Below are positions 1 to 5,004 of a DNA stretch of 5,773 bases, piece by piece. The position numbers were made by a program, and so were the translations under genes. Each line of letters starts with the position of its first letter. Position 1 is the stretch's first letter. The notes beneath the pieces were generated by a model that saw only the letters and a program-made list of their open reading frames with translations, was not told the DNA's origin and made no database searches. The DNA comes from Alphaproteobacteria bacterium. Its GTDB lineage: Bacteria; Pseudomonadota; Alphaproteobacteria; Sphingomonadales; Sphingomonadaceae. The stretch spans positions 1 through 5,773 of the forward strand of contig JAHJWA010000210.1 of NCBI GenBank assembly GCA_018828205.1, given 5' to 3'.

Positions 1-2
1 AC

Positions 3-254
3 GACGATCTGGTCAAGCACGGCCGGGACGAGGACAAGGGCGCGCTGCTGCTGAGCGAGAAGCTCGATCTGGTGCTCGCCACCATGGCCTGCCACGGCTC
101 GGTCCGCGCCGGCCGCACGCTCAGCGTCGCCGAGATGAACGCGCTGCTGCGCGAGATGGAAGTCACCCCCCGTTCGGGCCAATGCAACCACGGCCGACCG
201 ACCTGGGTGAAGCTGTCGATGGAAGATGTCAAAAAACTTTTCGGCAGGCACTAG
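3..254 (+). CDS. mutL: DNA mismatch repair protein MutL, C-terminal fragment (5' end outside window)
   Basis: This is the last 83 codons of a gene that enters from the left edge; bases 1-2 belong to the preceding codon and a TAG stop ends at 254. MutL couples mismatch recognition by MutS to strand incision and excision. Visible here are the A-C-H-G-S-V-R-A-G segment (fragment residues 29-37) and the hallmark G-Q-C-N-H-G-R-P-T motif (59-67) near the C-terminus. From family knowledge, in MutL proteins with nuclease activity the Cys and His of the C-x-H-G-R-P motif (C61 and H63 here) help form the metal site in the C-terminal dimerisation domain. The usual residue after the Cys is Pro; here it is Asn. 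The ATPase domain and the D-Q-H-A-type nuclease motif lie outside the window. The next gene on this strand starts 225 nt later, so they are probably separate transcription units. Confidence 0.93.
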   Translation, partial: DDLVKHGRDEDKGALLLSEKLDLVLATMACHGSVRAGRTLSVAEMNALLREMEVTPRSGQCNHGRPTWVKLSMEDVKKLFGRH

Positions 255-321
255 CAACGCGCGGGTGCGGTATTTTGCTGTTGAGCTCGAGCGCGAGTGC
301 GTTCGGCCGGTTGTTGTTGAC

Positions 322-327
322 TATAAT
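322..327 (+). promoter_or_regulatory. Candidate -10 box (TATAAT) for the GAF-GGDEF gene
   Basis: A perfect TATAAT lies in the mutL-to-GGDEF gap, a locally AT-richer stretch in otherwise very GC-rich DNA. The matching -35 position (about 298-304) is a poor match to TTGACA. A TTGAC directly abuts the -10 box (317-321) but is too close to serve as its -35. If used, transcription would begin near 334 and leave a leader of about 146 nt before the TTG start at 480. This is inference from sequence alone. Confidence 0.4.
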
Positions 328-356
328 CTTGCAGGATTTGCTCCAGCCTCATAAGC

Positions 357-375
357 ATTGGGAACTCAACCCAAT
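357..375 (+). other. Perfect inverted repeat in the GGDEF gene leader
   Basis: ATTGGG (357-362) and CCCAAT (370-375) are exact reverse complements separated by the 7-nt loop AACTCAA. The structure sits about 30 nt downstream of the TATAAT box, so it could be an operator-like dyad or a small leader hairpin. With only 6 bp, chance occurrence is possible. Confidence 0.3.
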
Positions 376-479
376 AGACAGCGCGGATACTTGGGAGGGA
401 CCGGAGCGCCCGTGGATCGACCGATCGTCGACCATCGCGGTTCTTCCTGCCTGCCGCCGCCAAACCTTCGAGAATACTC

Positions 480-1532
480 TTGATCAACACCAAGCTCTCG
501 GACGAACCCGCCAGGCTGGCCTCGCTCAGGCGCTACGACGTGCTCGACACGCCCGCGGACGGGGTCTTCGAGAAGATCACCACTTTGGTGCGAACCGTGC
601 TCAAGGTGCCGATCTCCGCGGTGTCCTTCGTCGACAGCGATCGCCAGTGGTTCAAATCCGTCCAGGGGATGGCGGCGAGCGAAGCCCCGCGCGCGGCGTC
701 CTTCTGTTCGCATGCGATCATGGCCGCCGAGCCGCTGGTCGTCGCCGATGCGACCCGCGACGCCCGGTTCCGCCGCAACCCGCTGGTGGTGAGTGGCCCC
801 CGCATCCGCAGCTATGCCGGCGTGCCGTTGCGGACGCCCGACGGCTACAATATCGGCGCGCTGTGCGCGATGGATACGGTGCCGCGAACCTTCGGCGAGG
901 AGGAGCTCGACATTCTCGCGCGCCTGGCCGCGCTGGTGATCGACAAGCTCGAGCTGCGCCGGATCGCCGAGCGCGATCCGCTCACCTTCGCGCTCAGCCG
1001 CCGCGGTTTCATCGGTCAGATGGAGAAGGAGATCAATCGCTTCGAAAGAAAGCAGCAGCCCAGCGTGCTGGCGGTGATGGATCTCGATCACTTCAGGGCG
1101 GTCAACGACACCTTCGGCCATCCCACCGGCGATGCGGTGCTCAAGGACGTCGCTGCGACCTGCATCTACCAGCTGCGCGCGACCGATGTCTTCGGGCGCC
1201 TCGGGGGCGAGGAATTCGGCATCCTCTTCAGCGGAACCGACGAGACCGGCGCCCGCGCGGCGATCGAGAAGATCCGGCTCGCCATCGCAGAGCAGATCGT
1301 CCCGGTCGCGGAGGGCATAAGCGTGACCGCGAGCTTCGGCCTGGCGGAGATGCATTCCGGGATCGCCAATGCGGAGGACTGGCTCGCGAAAGCCCATCAG
1401 GCGCTGCTGCGCGCCAAGCTGGCCGGCCGCAACCGCTGTCTCTTCGCCGTCAAGCCGCAGGCGTCGAGCGGCGCGCAGATCATCCGGCTCGAAGAAGCGA
1501 AAGCCCGCAGGAAACGCCCGCATCCCCGTTGA
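480..1532 (+). CDS. GAF-GGDEF diguanylate cyclase, TTG start
   Basis: A 350-residue protein predicted to make cyclic di-GMP from two GTP under control of an N-terminal sensor domain. Residues about 15-155 form a GAF domain of the type beginning R-L-x-x-L-R-R-Y-D-V-L-D-T-P, with the F-C-S-H-A-I segment at 75-80. Residues about 162-325 form the GGDEF domain. The active site is G-G-E-E-F (242-246), with metal-binding D201 in D-L-D-H-F and N209-D210 after it. An intact inhibitory I-site, R-A-T-D (233-236), lies exactly five residues before GGEEF, so product inhibition is expected. The basic tail (341-350) is outside both domains. There are no membrane segments, so it should be cytosolic. TTG at 480 is chosen because the family's N-terminal motif begins right after it, the frame has no ATG between its upstream stop at 375-377 and 480, and the first internal Met (M64) would cut the GAF domain. 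The Shine-Dalgarno is weak (GAGA around 470-473). The signal sensed by the GAF domain cannot be read from sequence. Confidence 0.92.
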   Translation: MINTKLSDEPARLASLRRYDVLDTPADGVFEKITTLVRTVLKVPISAVSFVDSDRQWFKSVQGMAASEAPRAASFCSHAIMAAEPLVVADATRDARFRRNPLVVSGPRIRSYAGVPLRTPDGYNIGALCAMDTVPRTFGEEELDILARLAALVIDKLELRRIAERDPLTFALSRRGFIGQMEKEINRFERKQQPSVLAVMDLDHFRAVNDTFGHPTGDAVLKDVAATCIYQLRATDVFGRLGGEEFGILFSGTDETGARAAIEKIRLAIAEQIVPVAEGISVTASFGLAEMHSGIANAEDWLAKAHQALLRAKLAGRNRCLFAVKPQASSGAQIIRLEEAKARRKRPHPR

Positions 1533-1559
1533 CCCGGCGCCGCAAACCCGCTTCGTTCA

Positions 1560-1574
1560 GGCTTGAGCCAAGCC
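1560..1574 (+). other. Short hairpin between the GGDEF and lipoprotein genes
   Basis: GGCTTG (1560-1565) and CAAGCC (1569-1574) form a perfect 6-bp stem with the 3-nt loop AGC, 27 nt after the GGDEF stop. There is no T-tract after it, so it is not a standard intrinsic terminator. It might weakly attenuate read-through or protect the upstream 3' end. Confidence 0.25.
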
Positions 1575-1615
1575 CGCAGGTCGAAGACGGGCGCGAGACG
1601 GGTCGGGAGAGACGG

Positions 1616-2113
1616 ATGCGATACGGGTTGTGGGTGGTTGTTCTGGCGCTGGCCGGCTGCGGCGAGGAGATCTCGCCCGAGGAGCAGGCGCGGCGCGATG
1701 CTCAGGATGTCGCCGAGGTTCGCGCGGCGCAGATCGCGCCGCCGGTGCCGGTGACGCTCCAGCCGATCGGCTTCGCCGAGATCGAGCAGCAGGATATGGT
1801 CGGGCTGGGCTGCAGCTTTCTGGCCACGGAGGGCAGCGAGGATGCGCTGGCGATCACCATGGGCGATGCCGCCTTCGCCAAGCGCGGCGGCGAGATCATG
1901 CGGCTCGCCCCCGATCGCGGCAGCCCCGAGAACCCGCTGGGCACGCAGGTCAAATACGACGGGCGCGAGTTCAGCATGGAGCTCGACCTGCTCGAGAGCG
2001 AGGGCGAGCAGGTGGGAATGGAAACCATGGGCTACGACGCGCGGCTGACGCTTACCGACGGCCGCGACCGGGTGCTGTTCAGCGCCGACGGCACCGCGCG
2101 ATGCGGCGCCTGA
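1616..2113 (+). CDS. Small predicted lipoprotein of unknown function
   Basis: A 165-residue protein I do not recognise. It starts with a short signal peptide: M-R-Y-G, a hydrophobic core (residues 5-13), then a lipobox L-A-G-C with the lipidated Cys at position 15. The residue after the Cys is Gly, not Asp, so outer-membrane sorting is more likely than inner-membrane retention by general lipoprotein rules. A charged, probably flexible linker (16-40) precedes a compact domain of about 120 residues rich in alternating beta-like stretches. The mature domain has only two further Cys, C66 (in G-L-G-C-S-F) and C163 (in A-R-C-G-A at the very C-terminus), which could form a disulfide in the periplasm. 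ATG 1616 is preferred because a purine-rich site (GGGAGAG, 1605-1611) precedes it and the signal peptide begins there, although the frame stays open far upstream. It is 83 nt downstream of the GGDEF gene on the same strand, so co-transcription is possible. Confidence 0.82.
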   Translation: MRYGLWVVVLALAGCGEEISPEEQARRDAQDVAEVRAAQIAPPVPVTLQPIGFAEIEQQDMVGLGCSFLATEGSEDALAITMGDAAFAKRGGEIMRLAPDRGSPENPLGTQVKYDGREFSMELDLLESEGEQVGMETMGYDARLTLTDGRDRVLFSADGTARCGA

Positions 2114-2134
2114 GCGGCCAGGTTCGAGCCGGGC

Positions 2135-2599
2135 TCAGTCCTCGATCGGCGCGTCGGGGTCGCGGACCTGCATGAGGCCGTTCGAGACCATCTCGAGCAC
2201 CAGCTCGTCGTTCTGATTGTAGGTCCGCGAGCGGGTCTTGAAGAGCCCCATCTCGGGACGTGAGCGGCTGCGGCGCTTTTCCAGCACCTCGGTCTCGCAG
2301 CGCAGCGTGTCGCCCGGATAGACGGGCTTGCGCCACATCAGCTGGTCGACCCCGGGCGAGCCGAGCCCGGCGCGCTGGATCACCGACATATTCTCGACCA
2401 GCATCCGCATGGTCATCGCGCAGGTGTGCCAGCCGCTGGCGGAAATCCTGCCGAAATGCGTCTGCGCCGCGGCCTCGTCGCTCAAATGGAACGGCTGGGG
2501 ATCGTATTTCTGCGCGAACTCCAGCACTTCCTCGCGGGTGACCTGGTAGCTGCCGAAGGAATCCTTGGCACCGATTGCGATATCTTCGAAATAGAGCAT
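2135..2599 (-). CDS. MaoC-like (R)-specific enoyl hydratase/dehydratase family protein
   Basis: A 154-residue single hot-dog domain of the MaoC family, whose members hydrate enoyl-CoA or related acyl thioesters. The hydratase signature is clear: Y-D-P-Q-P-F-H-L-S-D-E-A-A, with the expected catalytic Asp33 and His38 five residues apart, followed by F-G-R-I-S-A-S-G-W-H-T. The N-terminus M-L-Y-F-E-D-I-x-I-G is the typical family start, so ATG at 2599 is chosen. The frame extends upstream to a TTG at 2641 that would add 14 residues and has a GGAG about 5 nt before it; I consider that less likely. Length is normal for the family. It lies 84 nt downstream of the DUF1206 gene on the same strand, and its stop is 21 nt from that of the convergent lipoprotein gene. 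The substrate cannot be told: no CoA ligase, thiolase or acyl-CoA dehydrogenase is nearby. Confidence 0.9.
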   Translation of the reverse strand: MLYFEDIAIGAKDSFGSYQVTREEVLEFAQKYDPQPFHLSDEAAAQTHFGRISASGWHTCAMTMRMLVENMSVIQRAGLGSPGVDQLMWRKPVYPGDTLRCETEVLEKRRSRSRPEMGLFKTRSRTYNQNDELVLEMVSNGLMQVRDPDAPIED

Positions 2600-2683
2600 G
2601 GCCCCGGCATCGCGCAAAGCGGCGGGCGAAGCAATATCCAACCGCTCCGCCCGCCCTTCGCGGCGATCCTGCGCGCTAGGCGA

Positions 2684-3481
2684 TCAGAGCCGGAACTTGG
2701 GAATGCCCTTGCCGGCGTCGAGCTCGGGGATGATCCGGTAGCGCGCCAGCACCAGGCTGAAGAGACCGAACAAGAGCAGCCCGATCGCGGTCAGCGTGAA
2801 GACGAAGCCTTCACCCGCCAGGCTCGCCACCGCGTCGCCCAGCGATTTGACCTGGTCGGCGCCGCCCGCGAGGAAACCGGCCTGGAACAGCGACCAGCCG
2901 ATCACCGCATAGACCACCGCGCGCGCCAGAAAGCCAGCGCCGCCCACCCAGCGGGTCGCATCGGGCGCCCGCGCGCTGATGCGGTGCATGAAATCGCCCG
3001 AAATGCCCTTCTTGGCCTGGAACACCGCGACGGCGAAGAAGATCACCCCGAGCAGGCCGAGCACGGTACCGCCGAAATCATAGGACAGCACGCCCGCCGC
3101 CGCTTCTTGCGTACCATCGCCGCTGCCGCCGGTGCTGGTGGCGAATTGATAGGCCGAATAGGCAAGCGCGAGATGTCCGATGCCGCTGCCGGCATGGCCG
3201 ATCCGCTTCGCCCAGCCTTTTGTGTCGGAGCCGTTGTTCTCGATATCGAACAGCGGCGAGCAGAAGCGGAACAGCGCATAGGCAACCAGCCCGATCACCA
3301 TGATCCACAGGATCACGGTGCCGCCGGGATAATCTTCGACCGCGCGGAACACGCCATTGGTGCCTTCGCTGATCTGGTCGGCGCGCGTCAGGGCGATCAG
3401 GCCCAGCACCGAATAGAGGATCGCGCGGCTGAAATAGCCCACCCGCACCAGCCAGTTGAACTTCTCGGACTTGTCGACCAC
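2684..3481 (-). CDS. DUF1206 family integral membrane protein, GTG start
   Basis: A 265-residue membrane protein with six predicted helices at about residues 10-32, 55-75, 95-115, 136-158, 180-202 and 226-247. It is built from three two-helix units. The first helices align as R-V-G-Y-F-S-R-A (13-20), R-I-G-H-A-G-S-G (93-100) and G-G-A-G-F-L-A-R (180-187), each followed by a hydrophobic Y- or L-containing stretch. Two of the second helices begin with G-G-T-V (53 and 137). This threefold pattern is what defines DUF1206; its biochemical role is not known to me. A glycine-rich loop (117-130) joins units 2a and 2b. The start is GTG at 3481, preceded 8 nt upstream by GGGGG (3490-3494 on the opposite strand) as the likely ribosome site. 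A strong hairpin (3505-3529) lies just upstream. It may share a transcript with the MaoC gene downstream. Confidence 0.88.
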   Translation of the reverse strand: MVDKSEKFNWLVRVGYFSRAILYSVLGLIALTRADQISEGTNGVFRAVEDYPGGTVILWIMVIGLVAYALFRFCSPLFDIENNGSDTKGWAKRIGHAGSGIGHLALAYSAYQFATSTGGSGDGTQEAAAGVLSYDFGGTVLGLLGVIFFAVAVFQAKKGISGDFMHRISARAPDATRWVGGAGFLARAVVYAVIGWSLFQAGFLAGGADQVKSLGDAVASLAGEGFVFTLTAIGLLLFGLFSLVLARYRIIPELDAGKGIPKFRL

Positions 3482-3504
3482 GTTTACATCCCCCGTTGAA
3501 ATCG

Positions 3505-3529
3505 TGCCCCCCGAACGGTTCGGGGGGCA
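3505..3529 (-). promoter_or_regulatory. Strong GC hairpin upstream of the DUF1206 start
   Basis: TGCCCCCCGAA and TTCGGGGGGCA form a perfect 11-bp stem around a 3-nt loop, ending 23 nt before the GTG start. On either strand no T-run follows, so it is not a canonical intrinsic terminator, though it could stop read-through from ychF. If a promoter lies further upstream, it would be in the 5' leader. A possible TATCAT -10 is at 3554-3549 on the minus strand, with no good -35. Confidence 0.5.
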
Positions 3530-3567
3530 ATTGGTGCCCTATCGCGCGATGATACAGAATGGAATCT

Positions 3568-3598
3568 CTTCTCCCTCCCCATGGGGAGGGGGGGAAGG
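3568..3598. repeat. Outer repeat module A (C/G-run palindrome)
   Basis: Contains the perfect 18-nt palindrome CCCTCCCCATGGGGAGGG (3573-3590), flanked by CTTCT on the left and a G-run then AAGG on the right. The reverse complement of module A' (3786-3815) matches it closely along its whole length, with a few substitutions and a small length change. Such CCTCCC-loop-GGGAGG units are common intergenic repeats in GC-rich alphaproteobacteria, from memory. Confidence 0.7.
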
Positions 3599-3623
3599 GC
3601 GGCGGCCAGGAACAGGCCCCCCT

Positions 3624-3660
3624 CGTCATTGCGAGCCGCCGCAGGCGGCGCGGCAACCCA
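3624..3660 (+). repeat. Inner repeat module B (CGTCATTGCGAG type), forward copy
   Basis: The module begins CGTCATTGCGAG (3624-3635) and ends CGCGGCAACCCA (3649-3660). Its core gives a perfect hairpin, GCCGCC (3635-3640) and GGCGGC (3644-3649) around GCA. The same ends recur in inverted orientation at 3729-3763 with a different core. I recall similar CGTCATTGCGAG...GCAATCCA units as dispersed intergenic repeats in many bacteria; this was not checked. Confidence 0.75.
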
Positions 3661-3728
3661 TGGCGCGGACCATGGCCCGGGGCTGTCCACACCCACAGCG
3701 GCAGCAGCAAGCCGCAACGCCGCCCCCG

Positions 3729-3763
3729 TGGATTGCCGCGTCGCTGCGCTCCTCGCAATGACG
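3729..3763 (-). repeat. Inner repeat module B', inverted copy
   Basis: Read on the minus strand this is CGTCATTGCGAG, an 11-nt core GAGCGCAGCGA, then CGCGGCAATCCA. Its two 12-nt ends match module B (3624-3660) at 23 of 24 positions, while the cores differ in sequence and length (11 versus 13 nt). The two copies are separated by 68 nt. Confidence 0.75.
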
Positions 3764-3785
3764 AAACCGGGGGGCCGGCCCCAAA

Positions 3786-3815
3786 CCTTCCTCCCTCCCG
3801 GTGGGGAGGGGAAAG
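3786..3815. repeat. Outer repeat module A', inverted copy
   Basis: The module holds CCCTCCC (3793-3799) and GGGAGGG (3804-3810), a 7-bp stem with a 4-nt loop, and reads as an inverted near-copy of module A (3568-3598). It lies about 30 nt beyond the ychF stop codon, so its hairpin may also act as a 3' end structure for ychF, but there is no T-tract. Confidence 0.65.
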
Positions 3816-3840
3816 TGGATCAATCGATAACCATCAGGCG

Positions 3841-4941
3841 CTAGACGTTGAACTTGAACATCAGCACGTCGCCGTCCTGGACGAGATATTCCTTGCCCTC
3901 CTGGCGCAGCTTGCCCGCCTCGCGCGCGCCGCTCTCGCCGTTCAGCGCGATGTAGTCGTCGAACGCGATCGTCTCGGCGCGGATGAAGCCCTTTTCGAAA
4001 TCGGTGTGGATCTCGCCCGCCGCCTGCGGTGCCTTGGCGCCGCGCGGGAAGGTCCAGGCGCGGGTTTCCTTGGGGCCGGCGGTGAAGAAGGTGTTGAGCG
4101 CGAGCAGTTCGTAGCCTGCGCGGATCACCCTGCTGAGCCCGCTTTCGTCGAGCCCCAGCTCGGCGAGATATTCGCTGCGTTCGTCCGGCGCCATGCCCAC
4201 CAGCTCGGATTCGATCGCGGCGGAGACCACCACCGCTTGCGCGCCCTCGCGCGCCGCCTTGGCGGCGACCAGTTCGGACAGCGCATTGCCCGTCGCGGCG
4301 TCTTCCTCGGCGACGTTGCAGACATAGAGCACCGGCTTGGCGCTGAGCAATTGCGCCTGCGCGAAGACCCGCGCCTCTTCCTCGTCCTTGGGCTCGGTCA
4401 GCCGCGCGGGTTTGCCCTCGCGCAGCAGCTCGAGCGCCTGGCCCAGCACGCTGGCCATGATCTTGGCTTCCTTGTCGCCCCCATTGGCGCGCTTCTGCGC
4501 ATTGGGGACGCGCTTCTCGAGGCTTTCGAGATCCGAAAGCAGCAGCTCGGTCTCGACGACTTCGGCGTCCGAGATCGGATCGACCTTGTTGGCGACGTGC
4601 TGGATGTCGTCATCCTCGAAGCAGCGCAGCACATGCACCACCGCATCGACCTCGCGGATATTGCCGAGGAACTGGTTGCCCAGGCCTTCGCCCTTGCTCG
4701 CGCCCTTCACCAGACCGGCGATATCCACGAAGCCCAATTGGGTCGGGATCACCTTGGCCGAGCCGGCAATGGCGGCGATCTTGTCGAGCCGCGCATCGGG
4801 AACCGCGACCTGGCCGACATTGGGCTCGATCGTGCAGAAGGGATAGTTCGCGGCCTGTGCGGCCTGCGTCTCGGTCAGTGCATTGAAAAGGGTGGACTTG
4901 CCGACATTGGGCAAGCCGACGATCCCGCAACGGAAACCCAT
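3841..4941 (-). CDS. ychF: Redox-/stress-associated ribosome-binding ATPase YchF (OLA1 family)
   Basis: A full-length 366-residue member of the OLA1/YchF subfamily of Obg-related P-loop proteins, which bind ribosomes and hydrolyse ATP. Motifs in order: G1 G-L-P-N-V-G-K-S-T (9-17), the Y-P-F-C-T-I switch segment (33-38), G3 D-I-A-G (73-76), and N-V-A-E (209-212) where typical GTPases have N-K-x-D. That N-x-x-E form is the known family trait linked to ATP rather than GTP preference. Leu77 follows D-I-A-G where classical GTPases have a catalytic Gln, also typical. An alpha-helical insert covers about 130-195, and a C-terminal TGS-like domain (about 283-366) carries F-F-T-A-G-P-K-E-T-R-A-W and ends D-V-L-M-F-K-F-N-V. 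The start is ATG at 4941 with GGAG 8 nt upstream. Nothing in the sequence is abnormal. It follows the SDR gene by 63 nt on the same strand. Confidence 0.97.
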   Translation of the reverse strand: MGFRCGIVGLPNVGKSTLFNALTETQAAQAANYPFCTIEPNVGQVAVPDARLDKIAAIAGSAKVIPTQLGFVDIAGLVKGASKGEGLGNQFLGNIREVDAVVHVLRCFEDDDIQHVANKVDPISDAEVVETELLLSDLESLEKRVPNAQKRANGGDKEAKIMASVLGQALELLREGKPARLTEPKDEEEARVFAQAQLLSAKPVLYVCNVAEEDAATGNALSELVAAKAAREGAQAVVVSAAIESELVGMAPDERSEYLAELGLDESGLSRVIRAGYELLALNTFFTAGPKETRAWTFPRGAKAPQAAGEIHTDFEKGFIRAETIAFDDYIALNGESGAREAGKLRQEGKEYLVQDGDVLMFKFNV

Positions 4942-5004
4942 CGAAAACTCCAGATAGAAAGCAGGCGGCGGCCCTAGCCGCAGTCGCGGGGGAATGCCAG
5001 CGCG

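Larger units (their letters stand above)
3482..3840. other. Gene-free repeat region between ychF and the DUF1206 gene
   Basis: These 359 nt contain no credible gene: the open frames crossing it are low-complexity readings of repeats. From left to right there are a ribosome site and hairpin for the DUF1206 gene (3490-3529), a 10-nt palindrome ATCGCGCGAT (3541-3550), and a mirrored composite repeat (about 3568-3815) made of outer G/C-run modules and inner CGTCATTGCGAG modules, listed separately. A short stretch with two CCATGG sites and a GCTGT/ACAGC dyad forms the centre (3661-3728). Confidence 0.85.

Noticed and set aside
209..212. YchF N-x-x-E (residues 209-212) in place of N-K-x-D as a possible loss-of-function change
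   Set aside because: This is the normal state of the OLA1/YchF subfamily and accounts for its ATP preference. The coordinates given here are protein residues of the gene at 3841-4941.
251..493. Leftward 80-codon open frame in the mutL-GGDEF gap
   Set aside because: No ribosome site or recognisable motif was found. It overlaps the GGDEF start and the candidate promoter.
366..1523. A 385-codon leftward open frame antisense to the GGDEF gene
   Set aside because: It lies fully opposite a gene with intact GAF and GGDEF motifs, and its translation has no recognisable domain.
182..2113. A 643-codon rightward open frame spanning mutL end, the GGDEF gene and the lipoprotein gene
   Set aside because: Only its last 166 codons (from 1616) look like protein. 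The upstream part is an Arg/Ala-rich out-of-frame reading of the GGDEF gene, as expected in GC-rich DNA.
2114..2134. Possible bidirectional terminator between the convergent lipoprotein and MaoC genes
   Set aside because: Only short, imperfect pairings (TGAGC/GCTCA) can be drawn, with no T-run on either strand.
2426..3499. A 357-codon rightward open frame antisense to the MaoC and DUF1206 genes
   Set aside because: It overlaps two genes with clear family signatures on the other strand. Composition is that of a GC-rich shadow frame.
3624..3763. CRISPR-like reading of the CGTCATTGCGAG repeats
   Set aside because: There are only two copies, in inverted orientation, with variable cores and no regular spacers or cas genes.
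3559..4977. A 472-codon rightward open frame antisense to ychF
   Set aside because: It begins inside the repeat region and runs opposite the highly conserved ychF gene; no domain is visible.
4968..4981. GCGGC/GCCGC dyad with 4-nt loop between the SDR and ychF genes
   Set aside because: A 5-bp stem in this base composition is expected by chance, and no T-tract follows.
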